Source: Hippea maritima DSM 10411
GTDB lineage: Bacteria > Campylobacterota_A > Desulfurellia > Desulfurellales > Hippeaceae
Reading direction: 5' to 3'
Length of the DNA stretch: 64,000 nt
Assembly (NCBI RefSeq): GCF_000194135.1
Contig: NC_015318.1
Span: forward strand, 882,501-946,500
Part shown: positions 27,990 to 44,014 of the stretch, piece after piece
How positions within the stretch are numbered: the stretch's first letter is position 1
Layout of the letters: the number at the start of each line of letters is the position of its first letter
The notes under the pieces: generated by a model
Database searches by the model: none
What the model was told of the DNA's origin: nothing
The model's input: the letters and a program-made list of their open reading frames with translations, nothing else
Position numbers and translations under genes: made by a program

Positions 27990-28526
27990 TTAACCTGACA
28001 TGACGAAATGTTTAAAATAGCAATCCAGTTCATCAAGTGGCAGGTAAACCAGATCATTAAAATCCAATTCTGCAAAGAAAAATACATTGTAATCGTAATC
28101 CAGATAGGATAGGTCCATGTAATAATCTATAATCTTTTTTAAATTCTTTGAATGTCTCCTAAACCACAGAAAGTATATGCGCCTGTTTTGTGGTATTGCA
28201 TCGACATTCTTATACTCTGTGTTAAGCATATCCAAAAGCTTAAGAAAGTTATCGTTAACCTTTATATCCAGATCAAGATACAAACCACCAAAATGATAAA
28301 GCAGCAGGAATCTAATTACATCAGACTGAAATCTATAGTGAAATCCTTTGAATTTTGACAGATCATAATTAAACTCTTTTAAAAATTTATTTATTTGGCT
28401 TGTCCTGTATAGTCTGTATGAGGGTATCTTTTCAAAGATCCTTTTATTATGCTCTATGAAGACCTCATACTTTTTGGGGATCTCATCCCCATCCGAATAC
28501 CAGATCTGAAAAACATTGGGATACAT
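27990..28526 (-). CDS. Small DXD-containing sugar glycosyltransferase
   Basis: 178 residues from the ATG that follows GGAGG (four codons inside the longest frame). The start FQIWYSDGDEIPKKY and the core RFQSDVIRFLLLYHFGGLYLDLDI with its Asp-x-Asp motif identify the Gly_transf_sug (capsular polysaccharide synthesis/OCH1-like) family using nucleotide-sugar donors. It is a little shorter than usual, with no clear membrane segment. The acceptor is unknown; no other surface-polysaccharide genes are next to it. Confidence 0.8.
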   Translation of the reverse strand: MYPNVFQIWYSDGDEIPKKYEVFIEHNKRIFEKIPSYRLYRTSQINKFLKEFNYDLSKFKGFHYRFQSDVIRFLLLYHFGGLYLDLDIKVNDNFLKLLDMLNTEYKNVDAIPQNRRIYFLWFRRHSKNLKKIIDYYMDLSYLDYDYNVFFFAELDFNDLVYLPLDELDCYFKHFVMSG

Positions 28527-28595
28527 CTTAACCTCCATCTATTTTATACCCAAAAAACTTTGATTTAACCAGCAGTTTTTTGTAAATTTTGAGCC

Positions 28596-30056
28596 ATGAA
28601 ACTTACGGTAAAAATTAAAGACCAAATAAAGCAAATTCAATTAAACAAAGGCGATAACCTTCTGAAAATACTGCATTCAAACGGCATATTCATAAACGCA
28701 TACTGCGGCGGCAAGGGTATATGCAAAAAATGCATCGTTAGATTCTTGGAAAACACCCCAGAGCCTTTAAAGATAGAAAAGGAAGCATTAGCTGATAAAA
28801 TAGAGGAAGGCTATAGGCTTGCATGCCTGCACAACATAGAAAAGGACGCAACGGTTGAGATAGAGGCATTAAAGCCCATATTTTCAGACTTTTTAGCCAA
28901 TGTGTGCTGCGATGATGATAAAACACACATAGCTATAGACATAGGCACAACAACCATAGCTGCAGCTATGGTTGAGAACAAAAAGATAACAAATAGTATA
29001 AGCTTACTAAACCCACAGATAGCCTTTGGCGGCGATGTAATAAGCAGAATTGCATCATCTAACGAGGGAAACTTTAACACCTTAAGCTCCATTTTAAAGG
29101 ACAGCATAAATGATATTATAAGTTCACTAAAAAAACCATCGTCAATGGTAATTTGCGCAAACCCAACGATGCTTTCCTTTTTTTTAGGGCTTAACCCAAA
29201 ATCCATAGGTGAATACCCATACACACCACCGTTTAAAGGAAGCCTTACAACACAATTCAGTGATATTGATATCTATATACCACCTGTTATTGGGGCATTT
29301 GTGGGTTCTGATATAACATCGGCCTTGAGCCTTTTGCCAGAAAATGAAGACTTTTTATTTATTGATATCGGCACAAACTGCGAATTTATCTTAAAAATCA
29401 AAGACAATTATTTCTCATCCAGCGTTCCTGCAGGCCCTGCACTTGAGGGTACAAATATAGATTATGGAAGTATTGCTCAAAACGGTGCAATATATAAAGT
29501 AAGTTTTGAAAATGGTATAAAAGTTTACACCATAAACAACAAAAAACCTACAGGTATTACAGGCTCAGGCTTAATTAGTGTTATAGCCCTTTTGCGCAAA
29601 TTTGGAATAATAGACAAAACCGGCAGACTCGTAGAGCCATGGGAAGCAGAAGCACCCTTTAGCATTATAAACCGCATAAAAGGCAAAGGATTCCTATTAA
29701 CAGATGATATATACCTAACTCAGAACTCTATCAGAAATTTTCAGCTTGTTAAGGCATCTTTGAACGCAGGTTTGGAGTTGCTCCTAAAAAAGATAGGTCA
29801 AAAATTACCCAACAAAATATTTATCGGCGGAGGTTTCTCAAAAAGCTTAAGCAGAGACGAAATAATCAACTCTGGATTGTTGTCTTTTGAGGGTGAATTT
29901 GTTATGCTACAGAACAGTTCTTTGGCAGGTGGCTTAAGGTTATTTTGCTTAAAAGAAAGGGAGAAAGTGGAAAGGTTAAGTAAAAAAATAAAATACATAG
30001 AAATAGCAAACGAAGCCGACTTTGAGAGGTTATATATAAAGAAAATGGACTTCTAA
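28596..30056 (+). CDS. RACo-like corrinoid protein reductive activator (2Fe-2S + DUF4445 ASKHA ATPase)
   Basis: 486 residues. The N-terminal ~85 form a plant-type [2Fe-2S] ferredoxin domain with Cys37-x5-Cys43-x2-Cys46 and Cys77. The remainder is a DUF4445 ASKHA domain: AIDIGTTTIAAAMV, the second phosphate loop FIDIGTNCEF, and the adenosine-loop region KIFIGGGFSKSL. RACo/RamA proteins use ATP to reduce inactive cob(II)alamin to cob(I)alamin on methyl-transferring corrinoid proteins. No acetyl-CoA-pathway corrinoid genes adjoin it. The likeliest partner in view is the MetH about 25 kb away, which lacks its own reactivation domain. Confidence 0.88.
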   Translation: MKLTVKIKDQIKQIQLNKGDNLLKILHSNGIFINAYCGGKGICKKCIVRFLENTPEPLKIEKEALADKIEEGYRLACLHNIEKDATVEIEALKPIFSDFLANVCCDDDKTHIAIDIGTTTIAAAMVENKKITNSISLLNPQIAFGGDVISRIASSNEGNFNTLSSILKDSINDIISSLKKPSSMVICANPTMLSFFLGLNPKSIGEYPYTPPFKGSLTTQFSDIDIYIPPVIGAFVGSDITSALSLLPENEDFLFIDIGTNCEFILKIKDNYFSSSVPAGPALEGTNIDYGSIAQNGAIYKVSFENGIKVYTINNKKPTGITGSGLISVIALLRKFGIIDKTGRLVEPWEAEAPFSIINRIKGKGFLLTDDIYLTQNSIRNFQLVKASLNAGLELLLKKIGQKLPNKIFIGGGFSKSLSRDEIINSGLLSFEGEFVMLQNSSLAGGLRLFCLKEREKVERLSKKIKYIEIANEADFERLYIKKMDF

Positions 30057-30329
30057 ATGACGGGCATTTGGATTAATGTCATTGGATTTAGCGCTGCAAC
30101 GCTCACAACATTTAGCTTTGTGCCGCAATTCATCAAACTTTTAAAGACAAAGAGAACAGAGGGGCTAAGCTTAACCATGATGATTCAGATTGCTATTGGG
30201 CTGCTACTGTGGATAACCTATGGGGTATTACGCAAAGATATAGTTTTGATAAGTGCCAACACGGTTGGGTTTGTTATCGTTATGGCAACAATAATTATCT
30301 ATTTCAAGGTGAACAAATATGAGGTTTAA
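30057..30329 (+). CDS. SemiSWEET/PQ-loop sugar transporter
   Basis: 90 residues with three transmembrane helices, one triple-helix bundle of the MtN3/SWEET fold. The PQ-loop signature reads TFSFVPQFIKLLKTKRTEGLS. Such proteins dimerise to form a sugar uniporter. It begins immediately after the RACo stop (TAAATG) and overlaps xthA by 11 bases. Confidence 0.92.
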   Translation: MTGIWINVIGFSAATLTTFSFVPQFIKLLKTKRTEGLSLTMMIQIAIGLLLWITYGVLRKDIVLISANTVGFVIVMATIIIYFKVNKYEV

Positions 30330-31095
30330 GGTAGTAAGCTGGAATGTAAACTCCATCAGGGCAAGGCTTGAACTTGTGCTCGACTTTTTAAAAGCTAACC
30401 AACCGGATGTGTTATGCATGCAGGAGACAAAAGTTGAAAATGTACTATTTCCAAAAGAAGCTTTTGAAGAGTTGGGTTATAATGTAGCAACTGCAGGACA
30501 GAAAAGGTTTAATGGCGTTGCGACAGTATCAAAACTAAATTTAGAAGATATAAAAACCGACTTCTTTGACGCTGAAAAAGACCACAAAAGGAGTCTTTTA
30601 ACAAAAATAAATGATATAACCATAATCAACCTCTATTTTCCAAATGGCCAAGCGCCAGATACAGAGCAATTCCAATACAAGCTAAACTTTATATACGAAC
30701 TAAAAAGCTTTTTATCAAAGCACTACTCAATAGAAGATAAACTTATAATATTGGGCGATTTTAATGTGGCAATGGAAGAGAATGATGTATACGATGTTAA
30801 GCAGATGGAAGGAAAGATTGGATTCCATCCAGAAGAAAGGAAGGCCCTAAAAGAACTTTACAGTTGGGGCTTTGTAGATCTTTTTAGAAAATTTAACAAA
30901 GAAAAGGCGTTCAGTTGGTGGGATTACAGGGCAGCATCTTTCTGGAAGGATAGGGGGTTAAGGATAGATTACATATGGTCAACACCCACATTAGCTGACA
31001 AATGCAAGGATTGCTTTATAGATAAAAGCTATAGAAGAAAAAAGAAACCGTCAGACCACGCTCCCGTTGTGGCGGTTTTTGAGCTGGAGGGATAG
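30319..31095 (+). CDS. xthA: Exodeoxyribonuclease III
   Basis: 258-residue exonuclease/endonuclease/phosphatase-fold enzyme for abasic-site and 3'-end repair. Signatures: [11 protein letters not shown] at the N-terminus, CMQETKVE with the metal-binding Glu, [16 protein letters not shown], and the catalytic end RIDYIWSTP ... [16 protein letters not shown] lies inside the SemiSWEET gene. Confidence 0.95.
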   Translation: MRFKVVSWNVNSIRARLELVLDFLKANQPDVLCMQETKVENVLFPKEAFEELGYNVATAGQKRFNGVATVSKLNLEDIKTDFFDAEKDHKRSLLTKINDITIINLYFPNGQAPDTEQFQYKLNFIYELKSFLSKHYSIEDKLIILGDFNVAMEENDVYDVKQMEGKIGFHPEERKALKELYSWGFVDLFRKFNKEKAFSWWDYRAASFWKDRGLRIDYIWSTPTLADKCKDCFIDKSYRRKKKPSDHAPVVAVFELEG

Positions 31096-31096
31096 G

Positions 31097-31935
31097 ATGA
31101 ATTATCAGGATGTAATACTCAAATTAAACGAGTTTTGGAAAGGCAAGGGTTGCATAATTTTACAGCCATACGATGTTGAAGCAGGCGCTGGAACGTTCCA
31201 TTGGGCAACAACACTTAAGTCTTTAGACAAGAACGATTGGGCTTGCGCCTATCCTGCACCATCGAGAAGACCTACAGATGGCAGATACGGCGAGAACCCG
31301 AATAGACTTCAACATTACTACCAATACCAGGTTTTAATCAAACCATCGCCCGAAAATATTCAGGATCTATACTTAGAAAGCCTTGAGTTTTTGGGTATAA
31401 ACCTAAAAGAACACGACATCAGGTTTGTTGAGGATAACTGGGAATCGCCAACACTTGGAGCATGGGGTTTAGGCTGGGAGGTCTGGCTTGATGGTATGGA
31501 GATAACCCAGTTTACATATTTTCAGCAGGTTGGGGGATACGACTTAAAACCGATACCTGTGGAGATAACCTACGGCACAGAAAGACTTGGCATGTACATA
31601 CAAGGCGTGGATAATGTATTCGACATGAAATGGAACGATAAATACACATATGGATATATCCACCAACACGACGAATATGAATACTCTGTTTACAATTTCG
31701 AGGTGGCAAATACACAGATGCTGTTTAAGCTATTTGAGATGTTTGAAGAAGAGGTTGAAAACTGTCTAAAAGCAAAGTTGGTTAGACCGGCTTATGATTA
31801 CTGTATGAAATGCTCACATGTGTTTAACCTACTTGATGCAAGGAATGCCATAAGCGTAACCGAAAGGGCATCCTTTATCAAAAAAGTTAGGGAGATGGTG
31901 GCAAAGGTTGCCCGTCTCTATGTGGAGGGTGAGGT

Positions 31936-31939
<4 letters not shown>
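31097..31939 (+). CDS. glyQ: Glycyl-tRNA synthetase alpha subunit
   Basis: 280 residues. The bacterial heterotetrameric class II enzyme's catalytic chain: [20 protein letters not shown] (motif 2-like region), [26 protein letters not shown], and [14 protein letters not shown] (motif 3). Start chosen at the ATG after GGAGGGAT; a frame ten codons longer overlaps xthA. It overlaps glyS by 4 bases. Confidence 0.97.
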
Positions 31940-35891
<3,952 letters not shown>

Positions 35892-35916
<25 letters not shown>

Positions 35917-36311
35917 AACGCATGATAGATGCCAATTTTAACCGCTTACGCGAAGGGCTTAGAGTCGTAGAAGATATAGCACGGTTCGTGTTAGACAACA
36001 AAAAACTAACAAAAGATTTAAAGAACCTAAGAGCGGACATAGGCCAGATTGAATCTAAGTTCGATTTTACAAGCTCAAGGGATACACAAAACGATGAAGG
36101 TAAACAGTTGAATAGCGAACTTGAACTTTCAAGAAATAGCGTGATTGATATTGTAAAAGCAAATCTAAAGAGAACAGAAGAATCCTTAAGGGTGCTTGAG
36201 GAAGCCTTTAAAATGATAGAACCTGAGATATCATTAAAAATTAAAGCCCTAAGATATAGAAGCTACGAAATTGAAAAAAATATGATGGAGAGACTAAAAA
36301 ACCATGGATAA
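35892..36311 (+). CDS. ThiD2-like stand-alone domain (thiamine biosynthesis)
   Basis: 139-residue helical protein. The motif DANFNRLREGLRVVEDIARFVLD followed by LKNLRADIG is the hallmark of the ThiD2 domain, usually the N-terminal extension of ThiE thiamine-phosphate synthases in Aquificae, Bacteroidetes and relatives. ThiD2 is reported as a type of HMP-P kinase. Here it is free, without ThiE attached; it overlaps the PLD gene by 25 bases and lepA by 8. It could supply the domain in trans to a ThiE elsewhere. Confidence 0.75.
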
Positions 36312-38106
36312 GCAAAAACTCATAAGAAACTTCTCTATAATCGCACACATAGACCATGGAAAAAGCACATTAGCTGATAGGTTGATCGAGTTCACTGGGG
36401 CTTTAGATAAGCGCGAAATGAAAGAGCAGATTCTGGATAACTTAGAGGTTGAAAGAAAACACGGAATTACAGTCAAAGCCCAGACAGCCCGTTTAGAATA
36501 TGAAAAAGACGGCCAAAAATATATATTAAATATGATAGATACACCCGGACATGTGGACTTTGGCTATGAGGTATCAAAAAGCTTAAAAGCGTGTGAGGGA
36601 TGCCTGCTTGTGGTTGATGCAACACAGGGTGTTGAAGCACAAACCATAGCAAATGCCTATCTTGCGATAGATAACGACCTTGAATTAATTCCCGTAATAA
36701 ACAAGATAGATCTACCCAGTGCGGATATTGAAAAAACCAAATCAGAGATAGAGGATGCCCTCGGTATAGATGCCAAAGAATCCATAGAAATATCCGCAAA
36801 AAGTGGGCTGAATATAGACAAAGTAGTTGATGCAATAATAGATAGGATTCCACCACCAAAAGGGGAAAATAATGCCCCACTAAGGGCACTTGTTGTTGAT
36901 TCGTGGTATGATAACTACAGAGGAGTGGTGTTTATTGTAAGGGTATTCGACGGCGAGCTCAAGGTAGGGGATAAAATACTGGTTTACTCTACAAAAAAGG
37001 AATACGATGTAGAAGAATTGGGTTTTTTTACGCCAAAATCTAAAAAAACAGATAAACTTTCAACTGGAGAGGTTGGCTATGTCATAGCAAACATAAAAAA
37101 TATTCAGGATGCTACCGTGGGCGATACAATAACTTTGGCCAAAAATCCAACCGACAGGCCTTTTGAGGGCTTTCAAAAACCCAAGCCGTTTGTATTTGCA
37201 GGACTCTATCCGCTGAATCCAGAGGATTATGATGACCTGGCTGAAGCATTAGAAAAACTCCAATTAAATGATGCGTCCTTAACGGTGGAAAAAGAAAAAT
37301 CAGAAAGTTTAGGTTTTGGATTTAGATGTGGTTTTTTGGGTGTTTTAAGTATGAACATAACAAGGGAAAGATTAGAGGGTGAATTTGGGCTTGATGTTGT
37401 TATGACAACCCCTAGCGTACTTTATAAGGTTGAGCTAACAAACGGCGAGACAATAGAGATATCCAATCCATCTGAGTTACCTCAGCCAACAAAGATAAAA
37501 GCAATTTATGAGCCTATGGTAGAAACAGAAATTATAACGCCGGCTGAATTTGTTGGTAATATTATAAAGTTACTTCAAGACAAAAGAGGACAGCAAAAAG
37601 AAATTTTATATATAGCAACAGATAGGGTATTAATTAAATACAAAGTACCTTTGGCTGAAATTCTGGTGGATTTTTACGATAAGCTTAAGTCCCTCTCAAG
37701 GGGTTATGCTTCATTTGATTACGAGTTTTCTGGATTTGAGGCTTCAGATTTAACAAAATTGATAATCCTCATAAACTCAAAAGAGATTGACTCTTTTTCA
37801 TTAATCGTACCAAAAGAAAAAGCCTATAGGATTGCAAGGGAAGTTTTAAAAAACCTAAAACAGTACATACCAAAACAGCTATTTGAGGTAAGGCTTCAAG
37901 CTAAAGTCGGCGGCAAGATAATAGCAAAGGAAACCATAGGAGCCTTAAGAAAAGATGTTCTTGCAAAATGCTACGGCGGTGATATAACAAGAAAGAAAAA
38001 ACTTCTGGAAAAACAGAAAGAAGGCAAAAAGAAGCTCAAACAATTGGGCAATGTGGGTATATCGAAAGAAGCCTTTATTAAACTTGTTGAGATAAAGGGG
38101 GATTGA
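36304..38106 (+). CDS. lepA: Translation elongation factor 4
   Basis: 600 residues, normal LepA length. GTPase motifs: AHIDHGKSTLADRLIE (G1), the switch region KHGITVKAQTARL, DTPGHVDFGYEV (G3), and NKIDLP (G4). The LepA-specific C-terminal domain is present (VGGKIIAKETIGALRKDVLAKCYGGDITRKKKLL). It back-translocates ribosomes or assists assembly under stress. Adjacent lepB is the classical lepA-lepB arrangement. Confidence 0.97.
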   Translation: MDKQKLIRNFSIIAHIDHGKSTLADRLIEFTGALDKREMKEQILDNLEVERKHGITVKAQTARLEYEKDGQKYILNMIDTPGHVDFGYEVSKSLKACEGCLLVVDATQGVEAQTIANAYLAIDNDLELIPVINKIDLPSADIEKTKSEIEDALGIDAKESIEISAKSGLNIDKVVDAIIDRIPPPKGENNAPLRALVVDSWYDNYRGVVFIVRVFDGELKVGDKILVYSTKKEYDVEELGFFTPKSKKTDKLSTGEVGYVIANIKNIQDATVGDTITLAKNPTDRPFEGFQKPKPFVFAGLYPLNPEDYDDLAEALEKLQLNDASLTVEKEKSESLGFGFRCGFLGVLSMNITRERLEGEFGLDVVMTTPSVLYKVELTNGETIEISNPSELPQPTKIKAIYEPMVETEIITPAEFVGNIIKLLQDKRGQQKEILYIATDRVLIKYKVPLAEILVDFYDKLKSLSRGYASFDYEFSGFEASDLTKLIILINSKEIDSFSLIVPKEKAYRIAREVLKNLKQYIPKQLFEVRLQAKVGGKIIAKETIGALRKDVLAKCYGGDITRKKKLLEKQKEGKKKLKQLGNVGISKEAFIKLVEIKGD

Positions 38107-38750
38107 TGAGCCAAGACAAAAAACAGAGTAAACTGGGTGAATGGATAAAATCAATAATTATAGCCCTTATAATCGCCTTATTTATAAGAGCATTTTTTGT
38201 TGAAGCGTTTAAAATCCCATCCTCATCTATGGAACCAACGCTACTTGTTGGTGATCATGTATTGGCAAACAGGTTCATATACGGCATAAAAGTGCCCATA
38301 ACAGGCAAGATGCTGATACCGATAAAGCATCCACAAAGGGGGGATGTTGTAATATTCAGGTGGCCAAAGGATAGATCAATATACTTCATAAAGCGCTGCA
38401 TCGGAATACCCGGTGATACGCTAGAGATGAAAGATAAGGTTTTATACAGAAACAATAAGATGGTAAAAGAGCCGTATGTGGTACACAGAGATCCAAACAT
38501 ATATTCAAAAAATACAGATATATCAACATTTAAAACCATATGGGGTTCTCGTGATAATTGGGGACCAATTAAGGTGCCAAAAGGCAAATACTTTATGATG
38601 GGGGATAACAGAGACAATTCATACGATTCACGCTATTGGGGGTTCGTTCCTGAAAAAAATATCGTTGGCAAAGCATTTATAATTTATGGCTCATGGACTT
38701 TCTCTCCCTTTGAAATAAGGTTTAACAGATTCTTTAAACTTATACATTAA
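38106..38750 (+). CDS. lepB: Signal peptidase I
   Basis: 214 residues, one N-terminal membrane helix, S26 family. Box B Ser in PSSSMEPTLLVGDH; Box D Lys in FIKRCIGIPGD; Box E GDNRDNSYDSRYWG. Cleaves Sec and Tat signal peptides on the periplasmic side. The ATG overlaps the lepA TGA (ATGA-type); an apparent TTG one codon earlier is unlikely. Confidence 0.96.
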   Translation: MSQDKKQSKLGEWIKSIIIALIIALFIRAFFVEAFKIPSSSMEPTLLVGDHVLANRFIYGIKVPITGKMLIPIKHPQRGDVVIFRWPKDRSIYFIKRCIGIPGDTLEMKDKVLYRNNKMVKEPYVVHRDPNIYSKNTDISTFKTIWGSRDNWGPIKVPKGKYFMMGDNRDNSYDSRYWGFVPEKNIVGKAFIIYGSWTFSPFEIRFNRFFKLIH

Positions 38751-38752
38751 AA

Positions 38753-39307
38753 ATGCCTATGAACACAGCAAATGCAATAACTATCTTTAGAATAGTTCTT
38801 GTTTTACCTATAACATTACTTCTAATTGATAACATATTTAATTGGGCTGTAGGCCTATTTTTAGTGGCAGCAATAAGCGATATAGCTGATGGGTTTATTG
38901 CAAGGAATTTTAACCAAAAAACAAAGATAGGGGCAATATTAGATCCATTGGCCGACAAACTACTATTAAACTACACATTCTTAGTTTTAACAATTAAAGG
39001 ATTTATACCATTGTTCTTGCTCTCTGTTGTACTATTTAAAGATTTGACACTAATTACAGGAAGTGTTATAGAGGTTTTGAACTCACCCAACATAAACAAA
39101 ATAAAAATAAAAGCCTCTATATGGGGGAAGGTTTCAACCTTTTTCCAGGTTGTAGTAATCATATTTGTGTTTTTAAGAATATTTAACATATACATAAACA
39201 TACATCTTTTTAAAGCTATAGTTTATATTACATCTATCCTGGTTATAATAGCACTGTTTGACTATATAAACAAATATAGAGAAAGGATAAAGGAGGGATT
39301 CAAATGA
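38753..39307 (+). CDS. pgsA: CDP-diacylglycerol-glycerol-3-phosphate 3-phosphatidyltransferase
   Basis: 184-residue CDP-alcohol phosphatidyltransferase with about 5-6 membrane helices. The catalytic pattern D-G-x2-A-R-x8-G-x3-D-x3-D is complete in DGFIARNFNQKTKIGAILDP followed by LAD. It makes phosphatidylglycerol phosphate at the inner membrane. The PgsA call over other CDP-alcohol transferases rests on size and the NAITIFRI start. Confidence 0.88.
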   Translation: MPMNTANAITIFRIVLVLPITLLLIDNIFNWAVGLFLVAAISDIADGFIARNFNQKTKIGAILDPLADKLLLNYTFLVLTIKGFIPLFLLSVVLFKDLTLITGSVIEVLNSPNINKIKIKASIWGKVSTFFQVVVIIFVFLRIFNIYINIHLFKAIVYITSILVIIALFDYINKYRERIKEGFK

Positions 39308-39498
39308 AGATTAGCCTACAGTCAAACATAGGCGGTAAAGACAGGGAATTTAGGCTTATAGGCGGTGCAGTTTTAACACTTATTGGGTGTTTAACTAAAA
39401 ATCACTGGATAAAAGCAGCTGGCTGTGTTTTTCTTGTAACAGGTATAGCAAAAAAATGCATTTTCTATGACTTTCTAAACATAAATACAAATACTTGA
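39304..39498 (+). CDS. DUF2892-like small membrane protein
   Basis: 64 residues with two closely spaced hydrophobic helices and the DUF2892 pattern N-x-G-x2-D-R-x2-R-x2-G-G (NIGGKDREFRLIGGAV). The same module is found attached to rhodanese domains in YgaP. Function unknown. ATG overlaps the pgsA stop. Confidence 0.8.
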   Translation: MKISLQSNIGGKDREFRLIGGAVLTLIGCLTKNHWIKAAGCVFLVTGIAKKCIFYDFLNINTNT

Positions 39499-39523
39499 GA
39501 ATTAGGAATTTTTTTGGTATAAG
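39495..39523 (+). promoter_or_regulatory. Predicted sigma-70 promoter for rpmB
   Basis: TTGAGA (39495-39500), a 17-base spacer and TATAAG (39518-39523) precede rpmB by about 30 bases. The -35 box overlaps the stop of the DUF2892-like gene. Confidence 0.6.
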
Positions 39524-39554
39524 CTTTTGGCATTAAAGAAAGCGGAGGTTAAAG

Positions 39555-39749
39555 ATGGCAAGAAGATGTGAAATATGTGGAAAAAGAGCCCAGGTAGGAT
39601 ACAAGGTAAGTCATTCTCACATTAGAACAAAGAAAAAGTGGAACCCAAACATACAAAGGGTTAAGGTTTATGTAGATGGTAAAGTAAAAAGAATGAACGT
39701 ATGCACACAATGTCTTAAGGCAAACAAGGTGGAAAAAGCCGTGCGCTAA
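39555..39749 (+). CDS. rpmB: Ribosomal protein L28
   Basis: 64 residues, full length. Typical start MARRCEICGKRAQVGYKVSHSHIRTKKKW and an intact zinc-type four-cysteine set (Cys-x2-Cys early, Cys-x2-Cys in NVCTQCLK), so it is the zinc-binding (C+) paralogue form. Ribosome site GGAGG is about 8 bases upstream. Its stop overlaps the stop of the convergent DUF2148 gene. Confidence 0.95.
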   Translation: MARRCEICGKRAQVGYKVSHSHIRTKKKWNPNIQRVKVYVDGKVKRMNVCTQCLKANKVEKAVR

Positions 39750-40270
39750 ACCTTTATTTTTCTATCAAAAAACGGATTTTTGGTGGTTGCTGAAAGTGGA
39801 ATACCGTAGGCACCACCAATTTTTTCTTTAAAATAGCCAATCTCTTTGGCCGCCTGACCAATTGATATCATTATGCGGTTATCTACACCAAATATAGAGG
39901 CAAGTTTAACAAGGCTGCCTATTGCTATACCACAATCTGTAGCACTGACAGCACACATTCCGCCTTTACTTTCGCACTCTTCACACCCAGAAAAGCCGCA
40001 AAAGCCACAATCAAAACCATGATAAAACACTTTAAACCCAATGAGGATTATGAAATCTATATTCTCAATGTTTATAGCATCTCTTTTATAGAAACTCTTG
40101 CCACCATTCTCAGTAATTTCTTTCATCCTTTGAAGTATTTTTACCTTCGTTTTATCATCTCTAACAATGTCTACCACTATATCATCTCTACCCACACTCT
40201 TTGGTGCAGTTATGGCATCGACAAGCAAAAACTTCGAGACAACGTCCAGTGCATCAGAAATTATATTCAT
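39746..40270 (-). CDS. DUF2148 ferredoxin-like protein
   Basis: 174 residues with a conserved Cys cluster in CGFCGFSGCEEC (Cys-x2-Cys-x4-Cys-x2-Cys) and another Cys in GGMCAVSATDCGIAIGS. The DUF2148 family is annotated as a ferredoxin-like domain and may hold an Fe-S cluster. It is common in anaerobes and its function is unknown. It lies 1 base after the FliA-like gene. Confidence 0.85.
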   Translation of the reverse strand: MNIISDALDVVSKFLLVDAITAPKSVGRDDIVVDIVRDDKTKVKILQRMKEITENGGKSFYKRDAINIENIDFIILIGFKVFYHGFDCGFCGFSGCEECESKGGMCAVSATDCGIAIGSLVKLASIFGVDNRIMISIGQAAKEIGYFKEKIGGAYGIPLSATTKNPFFDRKIKV

Positions 40271-40271
40271 T

Positions 40272-40988
40272 TTAACCCTCCATCTTTGTTTTATTTTCTA
40301 CATACGCCCTTATCTTTAATAACGCCTTGGTTTTTATCTGGGAAATTCGAGACTCAGTTTTTCCTATTAAGGAAGCTATTTCTTTCATATTAAAATCCTC
40401 ATAGTAGTACAAGCTCAAAACTGTAATCTCAGTTTCATTAAGGGCTTTTAAAGCTTCTTTAACTATATCTTTAAGCTCCTCTTCCTCAAGAATAGCCAGA
40501 GGGCTCTTTGATGATTTGTTTTCTATAACCTCAAGTAGAACCATATCTCCGTCATCACTACTTACTGCTTCATCTATACTCAACATGGTTGAGTTGGATT
40601 GCTTATATAAAAGCTCATTAAACTCATCTATGCTCATATCAGCTCTCTCTGCAATCTCATCATCCGTTGGATTAAAATTACCTTCACTCATAAGTTGCCT
40701 ATAGGCCATATTTATTTTTTTAAGCTTATCCCTTGCATAGCGGGATACAGGATCTATACTTCTTAGTTTATCTAAAATATATCCTCTAATTTTTGTATTT
40801 GCATAAGATTTGAACTCAGAAAGACTTTTGTTCTCATCCCAATTTTCGATAGCCTTAAGTAGCCCCATCATGCCTATTTGAACAAAATCCTCCTCATCAT
40901 ACCCCTCAGGCATCCTAACTACAGTCTTTTTTACTATTCTTCTAACTATGGGATAATATGATTGGATTATCTCCTCTTTATCGATCAT
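40272..40988 (-). CDS. fliA: FliA/WhiG-type RNA polymerase sigma factor
   Basis: 238 residues, sigma-70 class 3. Region 2: EEDFVQIGMMGLLKAIENWDENK and KSYANTKIRGYILDKLRSIDPVSR (characteristic of FliA). Region 4 HTH: EIASLIGKTESRISQIKTKALLKIR. It directs late flagellar and chemotaxis genes in flagellated bacteria. No flagellar structural gene or FlgM is adjacent; instead it sits after ligA and a small membrane protein. ATG start. Confidence 0.88.
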   Translation of the reverse strand: MIDKEEIIQSYYPIVRRIVKKTVVRMPEGYDEEDFVQIGMMGLLKAIENWDENKSLSEFKSYANTKIRGYILDKLRSIDPVSRYARDKLKKINMAYRQLMSEGNFNPTDDEIAERADMSIDEFNELLYKQSNSTMLSIDEAVSSDDGDMVLLEVIENKSSKSPLAILEEEELKDIVKEALKALNETEITVLSLYYYEDFNMKEIASLIGKTESRISQIKTKALLKIRAYVENKTKMEG

Positions 40989-40995
40989 AGGTTAA

Positions 40996-41319
40996 CTATA
41001 CGCTCTCGGTTTCAGCTTCGGATTCTTCCTGCTGTTGTGTTTCCTGCTCTTGCTCCCCCTGAGATTCCTCCTGCTCCTCTTCCTGCTGAGATTCTTCCTC
41101 CTCTTTCGGTTTTATAAATTCAAGGTAGTAGAAATTAACGGCAGCAGCAGTTGCTATTCCAAAAAGATAGAATGAAACGGCGGTAAAAAACGTCTTTATA
41201 AAGGCATCAAAAAAATCAAGTCCTTTGTATGTAAAAAATAGGGTGCAGATAGCTGTTGCTACTATAGCATAGAAGGAGGAAATCCATTTAGGGTCAAGCA
41301 AAACCTCTGTTTTTTCCAC
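40996..41319 (-). CDS. Small membrane protein with Gln/Glu-rich tail
   Basis: 107 residues from GTG. Two hydrophobic helices (about 13-32 and 38-65) are followed by a tail of ~35 residues made almost entirely of Glu, Gln and Ser. The start is set by GGAGGGG next to the ligA stop. No family recognised. The tail strongly suggests an unstructured acidic segment. Confidence 0.65.
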   Translation of the reverse strand: MEKTEVLLDPKWISSFYAIVATAICTLFFTYKGLDFFDAFIKTFFTAVSFYLFGIATAAAVNFYYLEFIKPKEEEESQQEEEQEESQGEQEQETQQQEESEAETESV

Positions 41320-44010
<2,691 letters not shown>

Positions 44011-44014
<4 letters not shown>

